From NCBI GenBank assembly GCA_030562195.1, contig JAUJPP010000007.1, positions 31,555,769 through 31,619,768 on the forward strand: a DNA stretch of 64,000 bases, read 5' to 3'. A model generated the notes under the pieces. The model searched no databases. It worked only from the letters and a program-made list of their open reading frames with translations, and was not told the origin of the DNA. Each line of letters starts with the position of its first letter. The first letter of the stretch is position 1. Shown here piece by piece: positions 51,505 to 62,507 of the stretch. The stretch comes from Nipponacmea schrenckii (Eukaryota > Mollusca > Gastropoda > Lottiidae). The position numbers were made by a program, and so were the translations under genes.

Positions 51505-51815
51505 GAAAACACCTGTGCATCACGTCTGAGGACGACATCACACCCATAAAGCACGTCTGAGGACGACATCACACCTAAAATCACGTCTGAGGACGACACC
51601 ACACCCAAAATAGCTTCCGAAGACGACATTATTACACCCCAAATCACGTCTGAAGACGACACCACACCCGTACATCACGTCTGAGGACGACATCACACCC
51701 GTAAATCACGTCTGAAGATGACATTACAACCGTAAATCACGTCTGAAGATGACATTACATCCGTAAATCACGTCTGAGGATGACATTACACCCGTAAATC
51801 ACGTCTGAAGAACTA
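51505..51815. repeat. ~31-bp minisatellite (~10 copies)
   Basis: Unit ATCACGTCTGAGGACGACAT + CACACCCGTAA; later copies carry GAAGATGACATTACA. CG content is high compared with the surroundings. Confidence 0.92.
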
Positions 51816-53324
51816 TAAGTGTAAGATCAGTACGGCTTGTGTGTACAAGTAAGGTGTGAACGATGAACAGTTCACTTGATATAGGCCAGGTAGAACATTT
51901 CATTTCAATGTACAAGTTCATATTTACTAGAACACCATGTAACAAATCGTGTAACCCTCTTTAATCGCGGAAAATGGTTTGTATGAAACACAGTTTCTTA
52001 CCTAAAATTTGAATTTATGCGGTTAAAGCTGTCAAAAAACAAGGGCAATAAGCAGATTTTCAGTGTAATAACCATTAAATGTGTCATTCCCAACTGTCAC
52101 CTTTGATTAATGATACAGAGAGTTATTTTCTACAACATGGCACCTACAATGTCCTGATCATTACACAGGGAATATTATCATGTCCATACTCTGATCAAAA
52201 TTCATAATCATAGGTCAATACCTGACAAACTTAATGAGATAAAACTTTCCCGTGTCATTAGACATTGGAATGATAAAGCCAGGTGAGGGCGTGCATGACA
52301 TCAATTACTCTAGTTGTCTCGCATTATCAGGAATGAAGCTTACAGAAAAATGCATAGGGACAAATGTATATTATAGTAGGCTTCGGATCACAGCCCGTAC
52401 GTATACGAGAACGCGTCTAATCAAGTTACCGGAATCAGGACAAGAAGATGAACATTTTTTCTAAAGGCGTGACCTCGCCGAATTAGTGTTCTATACCGGA
52501 AAATATCATGTCCCTTTACATCCTTCGACTTATTTAGTCTGGCGTTGTAATTTAATGGACTCTAATTAGAATCAAGTTATGGATGAAGCTATTCATTTCG
52601 TGGACGTGAAACATACCTAGTACAATCTTTTAAAATGAACTAAAACGGAGTGCTTATCTTTACTATTTAACGCCATGCAGTTTGCAATGAGGAAAATTTT
52701 GCAACTGGAATTACATCGAACGGGGAATAAGAACGAACTAAATAAAAACGTGGGAATTTCCTGAGTAACCATATGAACAAGTTAGATTAGCTTTATTATA
52801 TATCTATAAGTTTGTATGAAATTAGGGTTGGCTTAATTCAGGCATTTATAAGTTAATTATATTCGCTGGAGCATCGATAGCTACACTTAATCTGATTCAA
52901 CTAGAGATCTTGATGTTTCGTTTCATATTTTATTGAAGAATAATACACTTGATCACCATAATCCAACAACTTTCCACTTTTGTGTTAAATGTTGGATTTA
53001 TACCCAATAGAATTACAAGTTGTCATACTTAATGTAGACTGTTCACAAATAACGAGGTTAGACAATACAATTACATGTTCAACAATTTATATTCCTCATG
53101 TGCAATAGGGTTCTTTTATTGAACAGAGCTGTTGGATATGAAGTGACCTAGAACGGGAGATGCATAGCAATTTTGTCAGATCCGGGAGTCACCTGAAATT
53201 TTGAGTCATCTGCTAAATAAAAATATGAAACGATGCAACAAAATGTAGGCTTAATCTGAATTGAGTTGTATGGATTTATAATCAAACCATACGAAACTAT
53301 ACGTATTATTCTCCCATGGAAAAA

Positions 53325-53490
53325 ACACACGAACGTAGTTCACCGGCATTTTGAATCAATATCTCGACTAGATAGGTCGATTTTTAAACACTTTTCAACA
53401 AAGCAAATCATTCACAACCATAATAAATCTTGCATGTTATTAGCACGTAAGAACCATGCACAGTTTCACATGACATAGAAAGGAAACATC
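53325..53490. repeat. Dispersed repeat related to 39405-39545
   Basis: CACACGAACGTAGTTCACCG at one end and CGTAAGAACCATGCACAGTT ... CATGACATAGAAAGG at the other. The middle is diverged. Confidence 0.5.
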
Positions 53491-54977
53491 AAAATTTGCA
53501 TTATAATTTGCATATTTTAGCTTCAACACAGCGTGGCAGGTAGACAATGCAATCGATTTTGTACAAATTGTGAAGGTGAAATAATGAATTAAAATCAAAC
53601 TTTACCTGTTCCCGATACAGAGACCCCATCAGTAGAAAAATAATCCATTCCATACGCATTCCTAAATTATACAAACTTTACACATAACAGGACTCCAGTG
53701 GGAGAGTTGGTAATAACACATCACTGTAACGATTACATCGAAACAGATGGTTTGATTGACACGTAAAACAACTAATTAAAAATTAATCCACTTTCTTAAT
53801 TAAGAGTCTACACCCTGAAATAATCCACAAGTTTGGAACATAGTGTACTCTAACGTTATCCAACCATAATCATTGGATCAATCAGTTTCACTCAGTGAAC
53901 ATAAATGAAATTATACAGGTATTGATCAAGAATGTAAAAAAAAAAAAAAAAAGAACGATCGAACAAGCCTGGTCAATGCTTTCGGGACGAGACTTAGGTC
54001 AGAAGTTCGTGTAAAGTTATGACTACTGACAGTGTCGATATTTTCAATTTTCCGTTTAATAAACTACAGCAATTGAAATGCGCTTGTCCAGTACTTTCGA
54101 GCAGTTTTGTCCGTGCGTGTTTCAATTTGATTTGTTTGACCAGTAAGTTATGTCTACAACAAGTATCGGTGTACCAAATGAGCAGTATTCCTATACATGA
54201 ATAGGATCATTCTGGTGTAAGCTATTTTTCTTTCGAAGCTAAGTTACTTTCCTGTTGAACAAAGGGTTCTTATATCCTCTAACAGTGTTGTTTTGTTACA
54301 AAAAACGTTTTCTTACTATATATTTTTATAGTAAGCAACAAAAAATGTTCAATCAATTAACAGTACTATGTATAAAGTACGATTTAGTCACACAGATCAA
54401 ACTGACCTTTTGTTCCGGTTACTGCATCAGAAAATACAATATGTTACGAACTAGAATATCTCAGGTCAAAGGTCACAATATATACATATTCAATATTGCT
54501 AATTATCCTTACAAAATGCTCAATCCTAGATAAACCTGCTATGATGTTATCGCTTCCAACATATTTGATAAGATATATTTGTTTACATCCTCTGCACTAT
54601 TATTTGAACAATTAGATAATTAAATAGCGAATTTTATTGATTCTTTGTCTTTTTAAACCATTACAGAAATCACCAAGAAATCTGTACTTTAGAAACCATA
54701 CACAATTGAAAAGATGCTAATTTCCGAAAATATTTCTTCATTTATTAAGGCAAAAGAAAAATTAAAAAAATCAATTTGGATAGGTCACTAAAACGAGACA
54801 ATTTTGGCACAACACTATTATACCAGTTATATAATATACGATGCACAATACAAGTTATCCATTCAAATTTCACTAATCTCGATCACTGATCTTATAAAAT
54901 AAAACACTTCACAAACATTCTGAGCACTAACCGATATGATGGAGTCCTTGACGAACCTATATATTCACTATTTTCCC

Positions 54978-55249
54978 GACCACTGCTGTCGGTGATAGAC
55001 AGTGAAAACTTTTTTCGTATTTCTATAAGAATACAAATTTTATCAAAATATTTCTCGACCACTGCCGTAGGTTATGAACTTGAACGATGAAAAATCCAAT
55101 AAAAAAACTATTAAATTAACCCCGGCCACTGCTGTCGGTTACAAAATTTAAAACATTTGTAAAGAAACTGATTAGTGGATGCATGCAGTGGCAAATCCAA
55201 TATATATTATACAGTCTTTGTTTTCAGCATCCACGACCACTGCTGTCGT
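54978..55249. repeat. Four spaced GC-rich motifs
   Basis: GACCACTGCTGTCGGT or a close variant at 54978, 55057, 55124 and 55234, in AT-rich DNA with otherwise dissimilar spacers of 79, 67 and 110 bp (start to start). Confidence 0.7.
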
Positions 55250-55418
55250 CGATAAACGAACAATAACAGGTAGCACTAGTTAATAAGAGAGAAGAAGACT
55301 ATTATAGCTGCTGTACATGCTGTACAACCCACTAATAGAATAATGTTACAGGTTAAAAACCAACGATTCACTCTCGCTTTCTCTCGCTTCTATAAAAACA
55401 TATAATCAATAATCTCAC

Positions 55419-55772
55419 TGGCCTGTCGTGACTAGGTTGATATCGCTGTTCATGGAAGGATGCCACGGTATACTTGTATACTTTCTGGTCAAGCCCTACC
55501 CCACCCCTTGTACAGTTTGATTTTAATGAGAGGGGCTGGTGGCGGTGGGGGGGGGGGGGGTAAGATAAAGTGTAAACGAACTGGCCTTTCGTGACTAGGA
55601 CTAAGGTTGATATCGTTGTTCATGGAAGGTTGCCACAGTATACTTGTATACTTTCTGGTCAAGCCCTACCCCACCCCTTGTACAGTTTGACTTTAACTAT
55701 ACATAAGCTAGGGTGGAGGGGGGGGGGTATGTTTCAGGTGTAAACGAACTGTCCTGTCGTGACTAGGTATTG
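55419..55772. repeat. ~160-170-bp tandem duplication with poly-G runs (~2.2 copies)
   Basis: CTGGCCTGTCGTGACTAGG, TTCATGGAAGG, GGTATACTTGTATACTTTCT and AAGCCCTACCCCACCCCTTG occur in both units (starting near 55420 and 55579). A third start is at 55748. Each full unit ends with a G-run (about 55547 and 55716). Confidence 0.88.
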
Positions 55773-56485
55773 TCCGTAGGGAGACAGTATATCTGGCCTA
55801 ACAATATTAAAATCAAGGTTGTCAATACTGATCAAACCAACTACAAAAATGCTTGTGTTTGAGTCCATTAAGGTTTGGGCCAGATAGCGGTAAGAGGATG
55901 GCTCGCGGGGCACCAATTTAATCTTCAAAAGTCAAGGGGCGCACCAGTATATGCTTTATGTAATGGTCATCTCGTCCCTGTGATCACTGACATTAATATA
56001 GGTCTAAAAATCAATTACCAGAAACGCACTAGCATTGTGAAAATCTTACGACTATCAAGTTAAATCAAATCCCTGTGAGTATTGCCCTTTTAATGGATAT
56101 TTATCACACATACTAACAACCGTCTACTGTGCATTCAATTATGATAATGTAGTTTGTCAATAAAATGGTGTTATATAAAGTCCCTGTGACTGATTATGGA
56201 CTGATGATACGAGTATCAATTATCACATCAATTAACCTGTAACCAAGAACACCTGCTCAATAACAATGTTGTAATATAAATAGGAGGATCTTATATATCA
56301 TCAACACAGATTTCTCTACTCTAATTTCTACTGGCGAAACTGTTCTCTGGGTCAAATCTGGCATTGGTACAATCTTAGTGCAAAAAAACTTCTTAATATC
56401 TTCGCTTCATAATCCCATCTAAAAACCTTATTATTAACAATCTGTTGAAATTGCAATATGACGAATTCGCAATCAGTAATTTAAA

Positions 56486-56605
56486 AAAATGAAATGAATG
56501 GAGTTTTACGTCCTACTTTTCTGCACCTTATGGGCTCATGAAGACGGGCAACGCCATGTAGTGTAATGAGAGAAACTTTGCTAGGACATCGGTATAAGCC
56601 TACTT
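56486..56605 (-). mobile_element. SINE A 3' part
   Basis: AATGAAATGAATGGAGTTTT, then ACGTCCTACTTTTCTGCACC and GGGCTCATGAAGACGGG. This matches the tail and adjoining body of the copy at 24534-24847 on the minus strand. Confidence 0.7.
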
Positions 56606-56689
56606 GCAACATTACAGAATAATAGACATTTGTAGATGATGACATTTGATTGGATTGGATCAGAAAGATCAATGAAAAAAGGTAGTACA

Positions 56690-56745
56690 AGAACCAGTTG
56701 ATAGAAAGGATCCTTAACTGTGAACATAAGTTATCTTCGTAAGAT
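56690..56745 (+). mobile_element. SINE B 3' fragment leading into the 29-bp array
   Basis: AACCAGTTGATAGAAAGGAT then CCTTAACTGTGAACATAAGT, with GTTATC following: the SINE B 3' segment, directly continuous with the tandem array to its right. Confidence 0.65.
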
Positions 56746-57475
56746 ATAGATTTTAGTTGTTATCCTTGTAAACTATAGATGTCAGTTGTTATCCTTGTAA
56801 ACTATAGATTTTAGTTGTTATCCTTGTAAACTATGGATGTTAGTTTTATCCTTGTAAAAATATAGATGTTACCGTAGTTGTTATTCTTGTAAACTATAGA
56901 TGTTAGTTGTTATCTCTTGTAAACTATAGATGTTAGTTGTTATTCTTGTAAATATAGATGTTAGTTGTTATCCTTATAAAAATATAGATGTTACCATAGT
57001 TGTTATCCTTGTAAAATATTGATGTTAGTTGTTATCCTTGTAAATTATAGATGTTAGTTGTTATCTTTGTAAAATATAGATGTTTGTTGTTATCCTTGTA
57101 AAATATAGATGTTAGTTGTTATCCTTATAAAAATATAGATGTTACCATAGTTGTTATCGTTGTAAATTATAGATATAAGTTGTTATCCTCTTAAACTATA
57201 GATGTTAGTTGTTATCCTTGTAAATTATTGATGTTAGTTGTTATCCTTGTAAATTATAGATGTTAGTTGTTATCTTTGTAAAATATAGATGTTAGTTGTT
57301 ATCCTTGTAAAATATAGATGTTAGTTGTTATCTTTGTAAAATATAGATGTTAGTTGTTATCCTTGTAAACTATAGATGTTAGTTGTTATCTTTGTAAAAT
57401 ATAGATGTTAGTTGTTATCCTTGTAAACTATAGATGTTAGTTGTTATCTTTGTAAAATATAGATGTTTCTATCTT
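56730..57475. repeat. 29-bp minisatellite (~25 copies)
   Basis: Unit GTTGTTATCCTTGTAAACTA + TAGATGTTA with variants (TATCTTTG, TATCCTTA, and longer units carrying ACCATA). The core matches the SINE B tail GTTATCCTTGTAAAATATAG, and the array starts at a SINE B fragment (56690-56745). It ends in TGTTTCTATC then a TTTTCTTTTCC run, much like the SINE's own T-rich end. Confidence 0.9.
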
Positions 57476-57837
57476 TTCTTTTCCTTCTTTCTTAGGATAC
57501 TCTGTATAGGAAGGTGTTTTCGTGTGTTCATGACAATGTTGTAAACGTGCAGTAGAAGATAGAAAAAATTCGTAGAGAAAACGTAATTGAACTGTAATAT
57601 CTGACAATCAGTCTAGTTGGCTTCCAGCTAAAGACTATCACAAGTTCATCAAATTAGGTGTAGCCGTGGGTGTAATCTTTCACTTCCATCGCCACATATT
57701 GGTTATTCTTTACACAAGCACTTTTAATACAATTTATTTACATAAGGCTTTTAACAATAAAACAGGTCCATGGAAAAGGTAGGATGTCGAAATATTGTCT
57801 TTAATTGTATATAAATGTAATATATAAGTATATATGT

Positions 57838-57935
57838 AAATGGGTACAGATAATCCTGTAACGATCAATACCAAACCTGGTTTGGCCAAGGACCAGCCGG
57901 TAACTTTGTATAATATAATTGTTTCTTTCTAAAAC
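57838..57935 (+). mobile_element. SINE B 3' fragment
   Basis: AAATGGGTACAGATAATCCT, GGTTTGGCCAAGGACCAGCC, then ACTTTGTATAATATAATTGT and TTCTTTCT: middle and tail of SINE B on the plus strand. Confidence 0.7.
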
Positions 57936-58759
57936 AAGTTGTGAAAAATTTAATAAAGAGACGTGATAAAATAACATGGCAATGCCCTGAAGTCGAATAT
58001 CTGTGTAGGGTTCCGAAATTAACTTTTAAAACAGTTACTTTTAGAACACAATTGAATGTAAAGAAGCCAAAGAAGATGAAGAGAAGCCATACAATTTTGA
58101 AGTGCTGTTGAAGTAAGTGAAGTCTGTGTATCTATTAACCGATAACACACATCGGTCTAATTTTCATTTAAAACACGTGTATACGCGGTTGTTACTTGAA
58201 CTAGAAATATCAGCACCCAACCAATCAGAAGGAAATTCTTGATTTCGGCGATCGTTTAAACGTGATAGTGGTTTCAAAGCTGAATGAACTCGGATTTGTT
58301 CAAGAATGTAGTAGTTGTTGGATTTTTGTGAACAGAATCGATGTAGATGATGCTCGTCTATCAGAAATTCAGAATATAAAAGCATAAGGTTTCAGCTGGT
58401 AATACACGTCAAGACTAGACCATTCTTACTTTGTTTAGTTATAGCATTCTTCGTAGCACTCAAAAATGTCTTTGGTACACGACGATGTTTATTTACGATA
58501 GCGATCTCAAAGTACAGTATCCTTTCACAATTTATGCCACCGTACTATGGCTTCAGTCTACTGGTTTGAAGGAAGGTGACAAGATGTCATCTGCTTCCAG
58601 CTAACTGATATCACAAACTATTATGGAAATACTTATCGTTGTGAAGATGATTGTTTCCGGACGCATTGTGCCCCGTAACGGGTACTTAACAGTGTGGTGT
58701 GTTTGTACTATCTTTTCGCCACTTTATTGTTGGTTTTTAGCTTTCAGGTAACTGATGAC

Positions 58760-59420
58760 ACATACTAGTTAGTTGTTGGTAGATGAAATGTTAACATTCT
58801 CTTTCTGTAAACTAATATTACAGACTAGGTAGTTGTTGGTAGGTGAGTCCATAAGGTGCAGAAGAGCTGGACGTAAAACTCCATTCATTTCTTTTCATTT
58901 TGTTGGTAGATGACATGTTAACATTCTCTTTCTGTAAAGTAATATCACAGACTAGGTAGTTGTTGGTAGATGATATGTTAACATTCTCTTTCTGTAAACT
59001 AAAGTCACAGATTAGGTAGTTGTTGGTAGATGACATGTTAACATTCTCTTTCTGTAAACTTATATCACAGACTAGGTAGTTGTTGGTAGATGATATGTTG
59101 ACATTCTCTTTCTGTAAACTAATATCACAGATTAGGTAGTTGTTGGTAGATGACAGGTTACGTCTGCTTTCAGCTATCTGATATCACAGATTAGGTAGTT
59201 GTTGGTAGATGATATGTTAACATTCTCTTTCTGTAAACTAACATCGTTTCTAGCTAACTGATATCACAAACTAGGTAGTTGTTGGCAGATGACAAGATCA
59301 TAGAAAGACAACACGTTACCACCCACTTTCAGTATTAGCAGATATCATAAACTAGTTTTTGGTAGATGACAAGGTAACGCCCACTTCCAGCTTACTTATA
59401 TCGCAGACTAGGAGGTTGCT
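58760..59420. repeat. 60-bp minisatellite, locus 2 (~10 copies)
   Basis: Unit begins GTAGTTGTTGGTAGATGACA and continues TGTTAACATTCTCTTTCTG ... ATATCACAGACTA. It has the same backbone as 1532-1778 with a different middle. Some right-hand copies carry locus-1-like sequence (CAGCTATCTGATATCACAG), so the two unit types mix. Interrupted by a SINE A tail at 58843-58899. Confidence 0.88.
58843..58899 (+). mobile_element. SINE A tail inserted in 60-bp array, with target duplication
   Basis: The insert starts GTGAGTCCATAAGGTGCAGA and ends in a TTTCTTTTCATT run. It is flanked by the 10-bp direct repeat TTGTTGGTAG at 58833-58842 and 58900-58909, inside a unit of the array at 58760-59420. This is a 5'-truncated retroposition event younger than that array unit. 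Confidence 0.75.
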
Positions 59421-60505
59421 GGCAGTAGGTAATTGGTGGCAGATGGCAAGTTGATTTTTGGATTCATATCTATTGTATGTTAAATGATGTATGATTTTAA
59501 TTCATATGAAATAAATAGAGTCTCGATTGATGAAAAAAAAAGAGTCCAATATTTAAAATGGCGGAAAATAGGAATTGACGTGCCAATTGTGACCGAATCG
59601 AAATGAGAAAGGAAAAGAGAGATAAAATATGAATGTAAAAGTGCAGTTTCAGAATCGATCATATAATGTAATTCAATATTTAAAAATTAAATACAGTTCA
59701 TTTAAACTAACGCATGACACATTTTCTTTAAACCACAGCGACAGGTGCTCTAGACTTTTGTAATCTATATGGTTAATTAAATGCATTAAAATTATTTATC
59801 ATATAACATTGATTATTTATTCATTATTCATGGTACATTAGACTTCAAAGAGCCAGTTGAATAAACCTATCCAGATTCCTAACTCTTCGCCGAAACCTTT
59901 GAAGATTATAGGAAATTCGCTAGACAATATCTTTTCAATAGCAAGTATATTCTACGCCCCCTTTTGAATTTTTAGAATTACTTTGTGGAAGATTGTGGAC
60001 ATATTCATTACAGTAACTGATCTTTTCAAATTCTATTTAAGAAACTTTGCAATACCATTAAATATTATTAGTAATAAATGTCCGATTGAAGGTACAATTA
60101 ATTAAGTAACGAGAAATCGAATGGAGTGTTTTAAGCGCCTATTAGGGAGACAAATAAGGGTATTTATGGGTGTAAAGCGCGAGATTTTTATGCATGGAAT
60201 TGTTCTATGGTACTTTAATGTACCTTACGGAGGCGCTATGGAAATACTGCTGAAAACCCTGCAGATCCACTGTTTAAGATTCGGTACATACGACTAAGTG
60301 ATTACATTGAGAATGCGTCTAGATGTTTGGATGGGAAAATTAAGCAGATCTGGTGTCTTTCAAACTGTGTATGGATTTAAACGTGGATATTATTCGTTGG
60401 AACAATTGGTTTGAATGTATTTGAAATAGACATGCAGCTAGTTGATTAAAGAAAGAAGTAATATAATGTTATAAAACGAGTACACCAATAGTAATGATGT
60501 CTTAC

Positions 60506-60605
60506 CTGTAGGTTCATTAGAACAACTCCCTCTATGTTTAGATCTGTCACGTCTTAGACTTACTCGCCCTCTACTTCCGGTTCGTTCAGGGCCCGATACT
60601 CCTTC
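60506..60605 (-). CDS. Exon 2 of large ARM-like gene
   Basis: Codons 29-61 plus the first base of codon 62. The acceptor is TTGCTTTTCAG|GAAGG with a pyrimidine-rich tract, and the donor is CTACAG|GTAAGA. Phase is 0 in and 1 out, fitting exon 1 upstream and exon 3 downstream. The peptide begins EGVSGPERTGSRGRVSLRRD and continues with Arg, Ser and Lys. It extends the basic, probably disordered N-terminal region and contains RxxS-type sites that basophilic kinases might use (inference). No known domain. The following intron is 26 kb, so this exon is isolated from the protein core. It could be alternatively used, but the exact phase match supports its belonging here. Confidence 0.72.
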
Positions 60606-60929
60606 CTGAAAAGCAAAAGAAAGTAATAGTTTGAAAACAATAGTTGACCACAGTAGCATTATTTAAATACAGGATGATTTAAACTGTTATAGTGGCAATT
60701 TAATAGTATTTTGTAATACATATTGTTACAATTATCAATATTTTATTGATGTTGTTTATACAATCGATATTATTTATTTAGGAGTGCACACATCACACTC
60801 ACGAGAATCAGTTATATTATTCAAACTATAGTAGAAACACGGTCTGAAATAGGTCAGTTGTCTAAGGATCGCTCAGTGTGAAACTTGGAGTAACAACATT
60901 TTTATTAGTTTCTGTGTTGATATTTTTAT

Positions 60930-61120
60930 ATTGTTCTACAATTGCATTAAGTAATATATTAACAATCGTATTTCTATATCGCTCTACAACTGAATTATTG
61001 AAAACTATTTTAACAGTGGTATTCCTATATCGATCTTCAATTGATGTATTGAGCACTATTTTAACAGTGGTATTTCTTTTTCACTCTACATTTGATATTT
61101 CGAGCACTATGTTAACGGTT
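60930..61120. repeat. ~51-bp minisatellite, locus 2 (~4 copies)
   Basis: TTGATGTATTGAGCACTATT followed by TTAACAGTGGTATTTC recurs with diverged flanking units. Same family as 14640-15040, in intron 1. Confidence 0.82.
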
Positions 61121-61742
61121 AATATAACCGTTATGATTAACATATGTACTATATCTCTTTAAGAGTCCATGATTCAAGACCTGGTGATATACATTGAGAA
61201 ATAGACAGATATACGGCCAAAGAAAGGGGGATAACAACCAGATTCAATTCACACCGCTATTATCATGATAAATATTATCACTCGTGTCAATCATCTTGTA
61301 TATCAAATCACCCATTATATTGTAGAGTCAAAAATGCAAAAGAATTTGTTAAGCATTTGAGAAAATGTCCAAAAATAACTAACTGCCAATGTGTTCCTTT
61401 CATTAGAAATTCAAATTAATAGAAAACTAATATTTTTCGCTCAGTTTGTTTCTTTTTTTAAGGGGGGCGAGGGATTAAACAATAATTGGTTGAGCAAAAA
61501 TGTACGAAGATATCGAACAAAAGAAGAACTACAAATCTAGATTAGATCAAATCTAGATGTGTTAACTGGACATAATTATTTGGATAACAATAACTTTATT
61601 AAATAACATGCGGCATTTCGACATTCAAGCAACGATGACGGCCGAATATTAGTCGTAAGCACCTTCGTCGAAAAGTCGCAAGTTATTTAATTGTATCTAG
61701 TTAGTCATTACTCAGTTACTAAACGCCACTTCAAAAAAAGTG

Positions 61743-61960
61743 AAGGTATGTAAAATTCGCTAAATTGTCATAACTGTGATACCTCTGTCGTTATAATAAT
61801 ATGTATTACGTGGTTACTTGTACATGTACACTATTATAATTGTAATACATAACCAAATCTAAGGAAAGATAACTCCATAGTTTCTAATACTAATCCCGAG
61901 TTGTCGTACTTTATTATACTTGATCGCGCCTTCACCTTTGACGACTTAACAACTAAACTC
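61743..61960. repeat. Inverted repeat, left arm
   Basis: Reverse complement partner of 63152-63362. The inner ends are nearly identical over about 50 bp (TGACGACTTAACAACTAAAC here), and similarity extends to the outer ends (AAGGTATGTAAAATTCG). It lies in intron 1. Confidence 0.85.
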
Positions 61961-62423
61961 AATTACAATAAGAATAGCCATATTGAATCTAGAACGAGGC
62001 TCATGACTCAAATGAAATAAGGGCCACGTTGTGTCACTGACTAATATCGCCACCTTAACATTCTTCTCAATCTCATAGTGAAAAATCTTATCAAATTTAT
62101 ATCATTAAAATGGGAATTGATTCAAATATTTGATGATACTTTCAGATGAAGTTTAATTTCACACATTACTGAGACAATTCGGTTTAAGTCCATTTTCTCG
62201 CCGTTGGCCAGTTTTTAGCGACGTCACATTTAAGCTATTCATTCATACGACGCTACCGTCAATCAATGACGTAATTTGCGTTTTGAACCCTGCTTTCAGT
62301 GTCTCATAAAACGAGACGTGAATAAGGTCTATAAGTAATTGAGTCAGTTGACAGACATTGTCAAGACTATATATTAATATGGTATAAGGTCAAGCTTAAG
62401 GCTAATGCAATAGTCGTACTCAC

Positions 62424-62507
62424 ACGAGACACCCGACTAAATACATTACTTCGTCTAATATCATTACTGCTTCTATCTCCAGTCAAAGTTCTTCTCACAA
62501 TAGACAT
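62424..62507 (-). CDS. Exon 1 (first coding exon) of large ARM-like gene
   Basis: Residues 1-28 of the predicted protein, beginning MSIVRRTLTGD and ending FSRVSR. The ATG at 62507 is the first in-frame ATG; upstream codons in this frame stay open for at least 75 nt but contain only a GTG. The start has A at -3 (AAAAATG), a favourable animal context. The exon ends in a strong donor, CGT|GTGAGT, in phase 0. The peptide is basic and Ser/Arg-rich with no signal peptide or membrane segment, and looks like a disordered phosphorylatable leader. It joins exon 2 in frame across a 1.8-kb intron. An upstream non-coding exon is likely but not seen. The exon lies in the loop between two inverted repeats (61743-61960 and 63152-63362). 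Family not recognised. Confidence 0.7.

Larger units (their letters stand above)
34380..60505 (-). other. Intron 2, 26 kb
   Basis: 26126 bp from GTAAGA at 60505 to TTTTCAG at 34380. It carries most of the repeats in the window: arrays at 42040-42265, 43120-43985, 45935-46280, 50455-50905, 51505-51815, 54970-55255, 55419-55772, 56730-57475 and 58760-59420; SINEs at 38036, 41422, 45093, 47092, 56486 and 57838; and a Penelope-like fragment at 47948-48604. No additional minus-strand exon with both splice sites and a matching phase was found. The stretches 34400-38000, 44400-45900, 52000-53300 and 59500-60500 show nothing recognisable. Confidence 0.7.
60606..62423 (-). other. Intron 1
   Basis: 1818 bp from GTGAGT at 62423 to TTTTCAG at 60606. 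It contains a second locus of the 51-bp array (60930-61120) and the left arm of the inverted repeat pair (61743-61960). Confidence 0.72.

Noticed and set aside
51435..51665. 76-codon minus-strand frame rich in VSSSDVI repeats
   Set aside because: By-product of the ~31-bp minisatellite; composition follows the DNA repeat.
54311..54336. Hairpin CTTACTATA ... TATAGTAAG
   Set aside because: AT-rich 9-bp stem of a kind expected by chance in this base composition.
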